Source of the DNA: Karalla daura
Lineage: Eukaryota; Chordata; Actinopteri; Chaetodontiformes; Leiognathidae
NCBI GenBank assembly: GCA_029224185.1
Contig: CM055189.1
Location: forward strand, 22,620,055-22,684,054
Reading direction: 5' to 3'
Length of the DNA: 64,000 nt
Part shown: positions 24,701-35,700 of the stretch, in pieces
Layout: each line of letters opens with the position of its first letter
How positions within the stretch are numbered: the stretch's first letter is position 1
Translations under genes and position numbers: made by a program
Notes under the pieces: model-generated
Seen by the model: the letters and a program-made list of their open reading frames with translations, nothing else
What the model was told of the DNA's origin: nothing
Databases searched by the model: none

Positions 24701-25141
24701 TGTATACATTGTGAGTGTAATAGAATTATGATGAATTTTATAAAATATTACAAAGGCGTCATAACGGTTACAGCAGAAACATGTCAGGGAATGTGTAATG
24801 TTCAGCTAAAAATGCATGATACAATGATGTTGCTTTTAACTGTCTAAATGGATGCAGTATTGAACGAAGTGCTTGGCTCAAAAATGGTGAGAATGATAAA
24901 TTAACGTAATCTAGGAACTGAACCATAAAACCAGAATCAGACTTGTAAGCAAGTTTACACATTCAATGAACTTGTATTTCCGGGGATGCATAGGGGATAA
25001 GTTACATCCTAGTAATTATAGCACAGGGTGTACCTTTTCCTGAGACGGTCACGCCAGGCAGTTAGCTGCCCTCTTTTAAGGACCTGGAAGTATAGTCAGT
25101 GTGGCTGACCCCTCACCCCCTGGATACAACCTGCTGGAGAT

Positions 25142-25167
25142 GCTCTCTCTCTCTGTCTCTCTGTCTG

Positions 25168-25202
<35 letters not shown>
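25142..25202. repeat. (CT)n-(CA)n compound microsatellite
   Basis: Pyrimidine CT/GTCT run followed by CA repeats, upstream of the pkd2 promoter. Confidence 0.92.
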
Positions 25203-25203
<1 letters not shown>

Positions 25204-25559
25204 GCCCGTATCGCAGTTAGGTAAGGCACCGTTGTCATGGCAACCGCCGACCCCAAACACTCAGGTTATGTAACGTTAACTTCAACAGTCCACAGATACC
25301 GAAATACACCATTTTTTAAACAAGGTCAAAGTTTGTTACGTTTATTAAGTATTGAGTTATTATTAACTAGTTTAGATTGCTTTCAAAGAACTTTGTTCGT
25401 CTGGGAAACTAAAATGTGATCATTGAGAGTGAACAACAAAACAGTCACTACGGGCTGTAGATTCCGTTAGTTTGCGAATAAAAGCAAGGTCTAAAATTAC
25501 ACAGTGTTAAAGGGGGAGGAGGAAAGGGTTTCTTTCTTCCCTTTTCCTTCTTTCTGGAG

Positions 25560-26032
25560 TGTTTTCTTCCCTGTGCTGGGACGCCATGACTCCTCCTGGA
25601 GGCTGAGCCCCGGAGTGAGGAGAGAGGAATAGCAGAAGAACAAGATGGCTGTCCAGGAGAAGAGGAGCCCGGACCCCGCTCAGCTCATTTAAACACGGCT
25701 CAGTCACCCAGCTCCAGGTAACAGCTGTTCTAGAGTTAGTTTACCAGACAACTTTTCAAAGGCTTCAAAGAAGACTCTTTGTTTAAAGGCGGACGGTGTT
25801 TTCGAGACGGAGCTGAACTTCTCAACTTCTTCTCGGAGGAAAACTTTTATGCCAGTGCGAACACTGCAAGGCTGCGAGGAGCAACGTTACTAACATGTCT
25901 CCATCGGGACTTCTAGCGATATTGTTATAGAAAGAGACTGTTCGGTCGTTTGGCACAGTATTGAGTTTTGTTCAGATGCCCCTGGGCCGAGAGAGGAACT
26001 TGTAGCTTTCTAACCATCAGTGGACCATCATC
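25560..26032 (+). other. pkd2: pkd2 5' leader with several uORFs
   Basis: Continuous with the pkd2 start exon and moderately GC-rich. Short complete ORFs begin at ATGs 25586 (6 codons), 25849 (14 codons), 25895 (11 codons) and 25976 (9 codons). Each stops before the main ATG. The cap site is not known, so the 5'-most may lie in the promoter. Confidence 0.5.
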
Positions 26033-29000
26033 ATGAGTTCCTCCCGAGTCAGACCCCAGCAGCAGCCTCCTCCGCAGCACAGCCAGGCCAGGGTCCCGCA
26101 CAGACTGGAAGCCGGAGAGGGCATAGAGATGGAGAACATCCAGCACCAGGACCTGGGCCTCGGAGGGGTCATCGGTACCCCGTCCCCTCCATCCAGACAG
26201 GCATGGAGCCGGGACAACCCGGGCTTCGAGCCCGAGGATGAGATCATGGAAGCGGACTGGCCTCCAGCGAGTCCCGGGAGGAGGTCCGTGTCCACGGCCT
26301 CCAGCAGCAGCTGCAGCAGCGGCCTGGGCAGCTACACCGGGGCCGGCAGCAGCAGCCACATCCCCCGGGGAGGACTGTACCCGACCCCCACCATGGACGG
26401 ACAGCAGCAGGACGGACACGACCACCGCAGCTGTATGAAGCACATCCTGCAGAGGATCAGAGGTCAGACACGGAGCGGCTGTAGTGAGACGTGTGTTCAT
26501 TTGTCAGTCACACCATCTGCAGTTTTCATTAGAATGATGGTGTCTGGGCCGTGAAGAGTGTCAAGATTATTTCATCAAGTCTGAAAAAGAAAAATAACAG
26601 AAAAAACGTATGTATTTTAATGGTTTTCTCAAGTCTGGACATTCGCTCAAATTGTTTGTTTGGTCCGACGCCTGAACATATGTGTAGAAAATGCATTGTT
26701 GTTGTTTCCGTCTCACCATGGGCCATTTCTCTGCAGTCCTGTGGGGCACGGAGCTGATGGAGGACAGTGGCAGCGGGCGAGAGAGATACCTCAGGAATGT
26801 CCTGAGGGAGATGCTCACCTACATCGCTTTCCTCATCACTATTTGTATCCGTGAGTAAACACTCTCCGGGACGCCGCCTAACGACCCCTGCACACAGTGT
26901 GCCGAGGAGGTCCCAGACGTGCAGCCGACATGTCCACATCGGCCGTGCTGCTGACACGGAGGCGAAACTGACAGGAAAATCTGATTTTTTTGTCTCGACG
27001 TTCGCCATCTCAACCGATGGGAGTGACTCGATCTTAAGATTGACTGGCAGTGTCATCTCAGGCTGAGCCCGGACAGCCAACAGAGAGTGTCCGTGGCTAC
27101 AGAGCTGTCAGATGGGACACCTTTTCTTTATTACTTGCTTTCACAGTTATTTTCCAAGCGGACAGCACGTGCTTCATGGTTTTGGCAGTCGAAAACCTAA
27201 TCTGCTGCACTTGTCTGTGGTCTCAGATTCCAGCATGCGCACATCTGATGGAAGTCGTTTTCAGTGGTAAACTCAGTGATGGAAATCCCGCATTTGAAGC
27301 GTGTGCGATGAGAAAAGTAATGGCGAAGTGTGTCTGTTCTCATTCTGCTGCGATGAAAAATGCCAAACTGTGGTCTAGGGTGGATCAGGAAATGACTTTC
27401 TGGCAGGCCGGTTTTAAGCACATTCGCCAGGCTCTGCTTGACTATTAAAGACAGTTTCCAGAGCGGTCCTCCAATGAATACTACTGAGACCAGCAATTCA
27501 TGGCTTTTAGTCCGCTTTTCTGTTTATTTTTTTTTAAACTGGCTCGAGTCTTTGCTGGGTTACACCAGATGTAAACACACGGATACCCACTTGCTGTATG
27601 CTGACTGTGTGTTCGCCGGTGATTTGCCCTGCAGTGACCTATGGGATGGTGAGTGCCAACATGTACTACTACACCAAAGTCATGTCTCAGCTTTTCCTGG
27701 ACACACCGCTGTCTGCCGGGGACGCCTCCACGTTCAGAAGTCTGTCCACCATGGAGGATTTCTGGAAGGTGAAACGCAGCAACCTGCTTTGTTTTATGTC
27801 GTTCTGCCAAGTCTACGTAAATGCGTCTTTACGTCGCCATTCTTTGCAATCCTGACTTGTAACATTGAGAAAAGGAGCAGCTGCTTAGCCTCCTCGATAT
27901 CAATCGTTCTCCACTCACAGTTCGCGGAGGGACCTTTCCTCAACGGCATGTACTGGGAGGTGTGGTACAACAACAAGAGTCTGCCGGAGAATCAGAGCCT
28001 CATCTACTACGAGAACGTGCTCCTCGGCGTGCCGCGACTCCGACAGCTCAAAGTCCGCAATGAGTCCTGCTCCGTCCACGAAGACCTGAGGGACGAGGTT
28101 CGGGACTGCTTCAACATGTACACCCCCAGCAACGAGGACACGTCCCCCTTCGGACCCAAGAATGGAACCGCGTGAGTCCACAAACGAGAGGCCGAAGCTG
28201 TGAAGACGCTCACACACCTGCATCCTAAGCTAAGTTTCTCCCTCCCTCTGCCGCTCCAAGGTGGGTGTTCACAGCGGAGAACGAGATGAACGGGAGCAGT
28301 TATTGGGGTCAAGTGTCCAAATACGGCGGTGGGGGCTTCTACCAAGACCTGTCCCGCACCAAAGAGGAGTCAGCCGTCCAGCTGCAGTTCCTCAAAGACC
28401 ACCTGTGGCTGGACAGAGGCACCAGGGCGCTCTTCCTCGACTTCTCCGTCTACAACGCCAACATCAACCTCTTCTGCATCGCCAGGTGAGAGGCCAACGT
28501 TCGGCATCATCGTCCTCATCATCATCATCATAACTCTGGGTATGGCCGGTGGACGTGACGTGATGTGTTTGTCAGGCTGCTGGTGGAGTTCCCGGCTACT
28601 GGCGGGGTGGTGACCTCCTGGCAGTTCCAGACGGTGCGCCTGATCCGCTACGTGTCCAGCTGGGACTACTTTGTGGGCCTGTGCGAGGTGGCCTTCTGCC
28701 TGTTCATCGTCTACTACGTGGTGGAGGAGGTGCTGGAGATCCGCATCCACCGCCTGCATTACTTCAAGAGCCTGTGGAACTGCCTGGATGTTCTCATCGT
28801 GCTGGTGCCTATCCGCCTTGTTCCCTTTTCTTTTCCACATCGATTTCACTGTCGTTTGCTGAGTTTGTCTCCTTGCTCCTTTTTTTCTTTTTCCCCAGTT
28901 GAGTGTGGTCGCTATTATCATGAACATAACCCGGACGGCCATGGTTGGCAACCTTCTCAAAGGCCTGTTGGAGAACCACGCTGCTCACCCCAGCTTTGAG

Positions 29001-31263
29001 TCTCTGGCCAACCTGCAGGTGCAGTTCAACAACGTGGCCGCAGTCATCGTCTTCTTCTCCTGGGTCAAGGTAAGATCCTCCTGCCGCCGGTCAGCATCAG
29101 TCCATCCCAAAGTCCCGGTCTTCACCGCGAATGGTTTCTGTGTGTTCTCAGCTCTTCAAGTTCATCAACTTCAATAAGACCATGAGCCAGCTGTCCAGCA
29201 CCATGTCGCGCTGCGCCAAGGACCTCGTGGGCTTCGCCATCATGTTCTTCATCATCTTCCTGGCCTACGCTCAGCTCGCCTACCTGGTGTTCGGGACCCA
29301 AGTCAACGACTTCAGCACTTTCCAAGCCAGCCTGTGAGAGCATGCAGAGAAGAATGCAATCTTACCACTGGGGTTTCCCTTGTCGTTTCAGACTGTTGAA
29401 ATGCTCTGTGTTTGCGTAGTTTCACCCAGTTCCGCATCATTCTGGGAGACTTTGAGTTCTCGGAGATAGAGGAGGCGAATCCAGTGCTTGGACCGATCTA
29501 CTTCACGACGTTTGTCTTCTTCATTTTCTTCATTCTTATGGTGAGAAAGGGAAGACACGCACGCCGTACTGAGAGAGTTGGTGACACTTGCCCCACACTA
29601 ACCTCGCCTCGTTGTGTCTTTGAAGAACATGTTCCTGGCCATCATCAACGACACGTACTCTGAGGTGAAGGCTGACATGTCCCAGCAGAGGTCAGAGATG
29701 GAAATGACTGACCTCATAAAGAAGGTATTGGTGGTGTCTGTGTCCATGTCCATTTCTGTACAAAGCAGAAACCTCTTCTTGGAAAAAAAACAAAACAAAA
29801 TCACGTCTCCCTTCCAGGGTTGTAACAAAGCTCTGATGAAGCTGAGGCTGAAGAAGACGGCAGTGGATGACATCTCTGAGAGTCTGCGGCAGGCGGGCGG
29901 CAAGCTGAACTTCGACGAGCTCCGTCAGGACCTTAAAGGGTGACTTGACCCTCGCGGGACGCCGGGGGCGTGAACCCACTGCGGCGGCGTTGCGTTCGTG
30001 CCCTGAGCGCTCCTCTGTGTCCTTCCCTGTCCAGGAAGGGCCACACGGACGCCGAGATCCAGGCCATCTTCGCCAAGTACGACCAGGACGGGGACCAGGA
30101 GCTGACGGAGCACGAGCACCAGCAGATGAGGGACGACCTGGAGAAAGAGAGAGTGAGTGACAGCGGCCCGTCGGCGCCGTCGCCGCCCCCCCCCCCGCCC
30201 CCCCCCCCGATCCGCACGGGCCCGGCCCGTGCGGATGTTCAGTGTGTCTCTGCTCCTGACGCTAGGAGGACTTGGATCTGGAGCGCAATTCGCTGACCAG
30301 ACCCAGCAGCGGGCGGAGCTTCCCTCGCACCCAGGACGACTCGGAGGAGGACGACGACGAGGACAGCGGCCACAGCTCCCGCCGCCGCGGCAGCAGCTCC
30401 GGGGGCGTCTCCTACGAGGAGTTCCAAGTGTACGCGGCCCCGCCTGCCTCGCGCGCGCACGCCCGCCCGGGCCCTCGGCCGCTCGCTGATGTCGGTGTCT
30501 GGTCTCGGTCGCAGGCTGGTGAGACGCGTGGACCGGATGGAGCACTCCATCGGCAGCATCGTGTCCAAGATCGACGCCGTCATCGTGAAGCTGGAGGCCA
30601 TGGAGAGGGTGAAGCTGAAGAGGAGGGATGTGCTCGGCAGGCTGCTGGACGGAGTCATGGAGGTGAGACTCAGAGGATGCCCACCGGGCGTTCAGGGTGA
30701 GAAAACGTTAAGGGAGACAACACGGTCGTTCCGATTTTGCCCGAGGAGACCAGTTGCTGGAGTTTTGGGTGAGGAACGATGGATGTTGTATATCTCATTT
30801 GAAATAATATCAGCATATCTTTGATGTCAATATGTCACCTAATCCTAACTGTCTCGAGACTTGCTGCTGCCGTACAGTTCAAAATGACCTCATATCTTTC
30901 TTTCTTCACTTTCAACATTTGATATATTGTTCATCTTCTGCTGGCACCCATACATACATTTTTTAAGTCATTGCATCCTGCTTTAACTCACGTATTGTTC
31001 AGCATCCGAAGGTTTTTGGAGTTGATGTTGTGGAGTGTGTTCCCGTGGTCCAGGACGAGCGTCTGGGACGGGACGCGGACACCCACAGGGAGCAGATGGA
31101 GAGGCTGGTGAGGGAGGAGCTGGAGCGCTGGGAGTCTGACGACATGGTGTCTCAGGTCAGCCACACGCAGCCCGCCACCCCGGTGGGCCCGCGGCCCCGG
31201 CCGCCCTCCTCCCTGTCCACGGACGGGCCGGACTCCAGCGCGGCTGGGACGGGCCACGTCTGA
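26033..31263 (+). CDS. pkd2: Polycystin-2 (TRPP2) cation channel
   Basis: Ciliary and ER calcium-permeable channel that pairs with polycystin-1. Coding exons: 26033-26462, 26737-26850, 27635-27768, 27921-28171, 28261-28485, 28576-28804, 28899-29069, 29152-29333, 29420-29540, 29626-29724, 29818-29939, 30035-30152, 30266-30429, 30515-30662, 31054-31263. The product is 905 aa; human is 968, mainly because the N-terminus is shorter here. Features: cilium-targeting RVxP motif (RVRP) at residues 5-8; S1 ~170-190; the TOP/polycystin extracellular domain ~195-385, with its paired Cys and several NxS/T sites; S2-S6; pore filter LGD at 587-589; EF-hand loop [12 protein letters not shown] at 709-720; an acidic [10 protein letters not shown] cluster (Ser758, equivalent to the human CK2 site); and C-terminal coiled coil ~787-830. 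The start is the ATG giving MSSSRV. It converges with abcg2. Confidence 0.98.
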
Positions 31264-32045
31264 GGAGCGCGCCGCCTCGGCCCAGAAACTCTACCGGAAG
31301 CGTTGCACGGGACTGAAATGAGGACGCGGCGTCGTGTTTTGTTTTTGGTTTTTTTTGCAGGACAAAATTAGGTATATTATTGAAGTTGTAAACTTCCTGA
31401 CGTATTCCAAAAGGGGTGACGGCGTCATACACTCCACCTCCGATACTTAAAATGCACTGAAAGTGAGCGAGGCTCCCCGGAGAGTTGTCTGAATGTACTC
31501 ATTCAGCTTTTATCAAGGATCACTTTGAACAGGATGACGAAGGGAACAAAATATGTGCAAGAGGCTGAAGGATGACAAAGGAAGTACTGCACAGTATTAC
31601 AGCTCAGCATACACTAGCCTTCAAGCATACCCAGTGTACGACTCCAGTATTCCATGAAAAATAAGCTCCTGTGCTTTTGATTACATTAGCCACACGTCTT
31701 AGCATTTGCACAAGTACCAAAAAGCCATTTTTTTTATGACTGGCTGCTGATTGTTTATTTTCCATTGTTTTCATTGTTGTTTTTAATACACAGTAGGTAC
31801 AAGTGTGGCACATTCTGTCATAGTTACTCATCCTGTGTGCATCAGTGAAGCTTCAGATTACACAGCTTATTATCACTTTATGATACACATTGTAACTTAA
31901 AACAAACTTCGATTTGGAGTGCAACTAGTGTTCATGGGAAACCCATGCATTTATTATTTTTCTCCCTGTGCCTTAATTTTTTTTTTTTTTACAATCTGTT
32001 TCTTTTTTTAATCTGATATGCCAAAATAAAGTATTATTAAAGATG
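31264..32045 (+). other. pkd2: pkd2 3' UTR
   Basis: Follows the TGA stop. AT-rich, about 0.78 kb, ending just after AATAAA at 32025-32030. Confidence 0.7.
32025..32030 (+). terminator. pkd2: pkd2 polyadenylation signal AATAAA
   Basis: Canonical hexamer in the sequence ccaaaataaagtatt, downstream of the pkd2 stop. Confidence 0.6.
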
Positions 32046-32792
32046 TATTTGCCTGCGTTCTTCGGTCGGAATAATGACTCATTCGTAGTGTGAGGAGCTA
32101 CAGCTAAACCATAATCATAACACAACTGAATGCCACATAGTGTTTGCACTTGCGATGAATAATGCGAGAGATTCAACTTTTTCGATTTTTTTTTAATATC
32201 TCATCATATACGTCAAAAAGGTGTTGCAAATTATTCCATCGAATATGATCAGTGAAAAAAGAAAACATTTTTACCAGGGAAATGTTTAGATATTCTCCCA
32301 AAAAAGTTGCATCAGTGTATAAATGTGTGTGTCAAAGTTTTCTGTAAAAAGTGAGCACTCGCTACCACGTGACTTAATTCTTCCATAACTACAGTTACAA
32401 GACGCTGGTGCACAGTCGAAATGAAAACTACCTACTTACAAAAGTACTGAAAGTGAGTAATTGTATGATACGTGTAACATAATATATATTTATAAATAAA
32501 CAGTTAACACGAGGGTATAAAAATGTTGGAGGCATTTGATGAAATAAGATGGTAAAGAGCTTTGAGCTGGTGCACCGTCATCCTCTGCTGCTCCCCCTGC
32601 TTCTAGTCTTTATGCTAAGCTAAGCTAAGCTAAGCTAATCGCCTGCTAGCTTCATAGTCAACACACACACCAGAGTGGTATCTGCTCATGTACCAAAAGA
32701 GCACGAGTTATGCGAACCAAGCCTTCAGAGGGGACCTTTGCTGAACGTTTACCCACCTATTCCAGTGGGGGAAAAAACACACACACACACAC
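32046..32792 (-). other. Convergent pkd2/abcg2 gap, includes abcg2 3' UTR
   Basis: No coding sequence. No perfect AATAAA for abcg2 is seen; an ATTAAA variant sits at 32192-32197 on the minus strand. Five gctaa units lie at 32614-32638. Confidence 0.5.
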
Positions 32793-35700
32793 TTAAGTGA
32801 ATTTCTTGATGTAGCGGAGTTTCAAATAAGAGATGGTGAAGAAAATGAAGGTCATTGCGATCAAAGCCACGTGGTTCTCCCACAGCCCCCAGGTGGTGTT
32901 CTCTATCCCCAGGTAGTCCAGATACTGCTCTCCTGTACACCTGCAATAACACGAGCCACGGCTTACAAGGGAAACAACACAGCAGTCGAGCAGTTCGCAC
33001 ACATTTGTTAAGCGCCATCCGTCCCGGATGGACTCGTCAACTCATCATTGGTTGGACGGAGGCAGATAGCAGAGATGGCTCTGTAAGGACAGGAGGTGTG
33101 CAGGTCTACTCACGTCAGGCCCGCCGCGCTGCTCACGCTGCAGTTGGTCACTGCGGCCGATATGTTGGCTGTGTTGTGTGGCATCACAGCCTCTTCACAG
33201 AACTTCAAGCCCACAAACTCATTGATCTTCAGAGCCTGAACATAGGCAGCAGCGTCAGTCAGTGCCGGGCAGATCAAAGAGCAGGCTGAGACTGAACGCG
33301 GATCTGCTCAGATCAATGCAGGAACACAGTTGGCAATGCAAGAAAGCCGCTTACAGTTCTCTGGGAGCTAAAAGAAGGCGATCGGATTTTAGATGATCGG
33401 CCTCAGAGTCGAATGTGCAAAATATGAAGAGCTGTAGTGCAGCAGAGCAGCATAACAATGTTTCTCAGTATATTGACTGGAGTTAGATGAGGGAACATAC
33501 TCACTCAGTCAGCCTCAGGTCTATTCAGTGGATGAAGAAAGATGAATAAAATCCACTACTAGTGTCTGCTGTATGCATCATAAATAGGTTCAATTTGGAA
33601 AATCCATAGGCTGACACCAGTGTATTACGGATATATCAGAATCAGTGTAATGTGAGAGCAAAAGTTTGTAAAGTATGTAAATACTCAAATTGCTTCCATA
33701 AAGGAGAGAAACTGATTCAAATATCAAATGATATCAAATGTCTCCAGCCTCCAGCCATTATATTGATCTGGACTTACTGCAAGGCCGTAGCGAGGAATGC
33801 TCAAGTACTTCAGCCAAGCCAGCCAGTCCATGATGCTGGGCAGGTTCACCAGGAGACCTGAGAAAATCTGAACGAGACAGCACAATCGAAAAAAATCCTG
33901 TTGTGAAAACAGCCTCAACTGCAAGATTTGGTGTTATCTATGTTGTTGTTAGATGTCTATCTATGTTATCTATGTGCTCTGACCCAAGAAAGCACTGTAG
34001 CTTTGCATGGAGAGCTTGAAAAGTGCAGTCCTGTACTCTGCACCACTCTCTGCCTCCATCAGCTTTTAATAGCCATAAAATAGAAATGACAAACGCAGAC
34101 CGTACAGTACGGCTACTGCCTGAACGCATCGATCAACCACTGGTCAGCGTAAAGCAAGAGCAAAGGGCGGTGACTCTGCAGAGTCTGACAGGGCAGCACG
34201 TCTCTCACCATCATGAAGACAAAAGTGATGGTCATGAAGATGTTGGCGAGAGCCACGATGCTCTGGTCGGCCGCGATGGCCATGGTCATGGCTGTGGCTG
34301 TGTAGGCCACCAGAGTCACTGTCAGCGTGAAGATGAAAAAGGCCGCCGCTGTGGGTTTGAGCCCTGCATGGACAAACACACACACACACACACGTAGAGG
34401 CCCCCATGATGAGCTACCACCCACATCTCTGCCCCGTACGTCCACATCTGAAACAGATCCATGGGTCTCACCGATCAAGAAGTAGACGATGCAGCTGAAG
34501 ATGACCGAGGTGACGGTGCGCAGAGTGATGTCGGACAGGATCTTAGACAGGAAGTAGACAGACACTCTGTAGTAGCCACTGATGTACTCGTGTCTGTCGG
34601 AAGGAAACGCACATTATAGACATCCACCCCCCCACACCCCGGTTCAAATGCATGTCAGGCCGGCCGCGCCTGACTGACAGGTTACGTACACGAAGAGTTG
34701 CCTCTCGATGATGAAGAGCTCAGCTGCGGACACGGTGCTGAAACACTGGTTGGTGGTGATGAAGAAGAGGGCGCCCATCCTGCGAAAGAAAGCAAAAACA
34801 ACAATGAAAGACAAGCGTTGAAAGAAACGTGAATGAAGATCTGCGGATAATGACCTTGTGCCTATAGTGTGACGTTCCCTTTGATGGTGACTAAATTGGA
34901 TTCCAGCGTATAGGACACGTCCCAAAGACACGTGAACGAGATTAAAATCAGATGCCCGATGCCGACAGAGAGCCGATTCGGCACAGTCGAAACGTCGTGG
35001 CACTAAACGTGGCGTGGACCGTATACAGGTGACTGAAAAGGTCACGGACTGCACTCAGTGACAGGCTGGAGAACTTGAGACACTTAAGCCACGCACATGC
35101 GTGTGGTGTCTGCCGTACTGCCCGTGTTTTGACCGTCGAACGTAATGCCATTAGGACCTTATGTTCCACTGAGGCATGCACGCAGAGAAAAAGAGGGGGA
35201 CCGTCGAGGTTTCTGAGTGCTCCGCTGAGCTTGCGGGTACCAGGTTGTGCCAAATAAAATATGGTAAGAGGATTAGCGGCACTGGAATTATTCTGCTTTT
35301 CACACCTTGCTTAAAAGCAACGACCGACACAAAAACTTTTTTGAGGGAAAGGCAATTTCTAGGAAACAACACGCAGTAATGTACTCAGACTGCGCAGCAC
35401 AAAATGTGGATGCATTCATTGATCGACACCACTCCAAGGTGTGGTATCTGAGCTGCTTCCTCACCTGTTCTGTATCCCGCTCTGATCATCCTTGACCCCA
35501 AAGAAGATGGCTCCTACGATGAGGGCCAGGAAGATGTTGACTCCCAGCTACACAGATGAAGAAGTGACACATTTAGCCAATAGATGCACCAAAACAGTCG
35601 ACTGGAACATCCCGTTTTGCTGGTTGCAAGGTGAGCATGGAACAAAAGGGTCTGCCCTGTTTCTTTTTCTGTGCTTGTTTGGGGCAGAAACCAAACACGA

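Larger units (their letters stand above)
23661..25540. other. AT-rich intergenic gap between g3bp2 and pkd2
   Basis: No gene seen. It contains AT-rich low-complexity DNA (24,625-24,690), a CT/CA microsatellite (25,142-25,202) and degenerate interspersed-repeat sequence. This gap joins segments that are far apart in human. Confidence 0.55.

Noticed and set aside
30157..30489. Arg/Pro-rich ORFs around the pkd2 C-terminal exons
   Set aside because: Shadow frames of GC-rich pkd2 exons 12-13.
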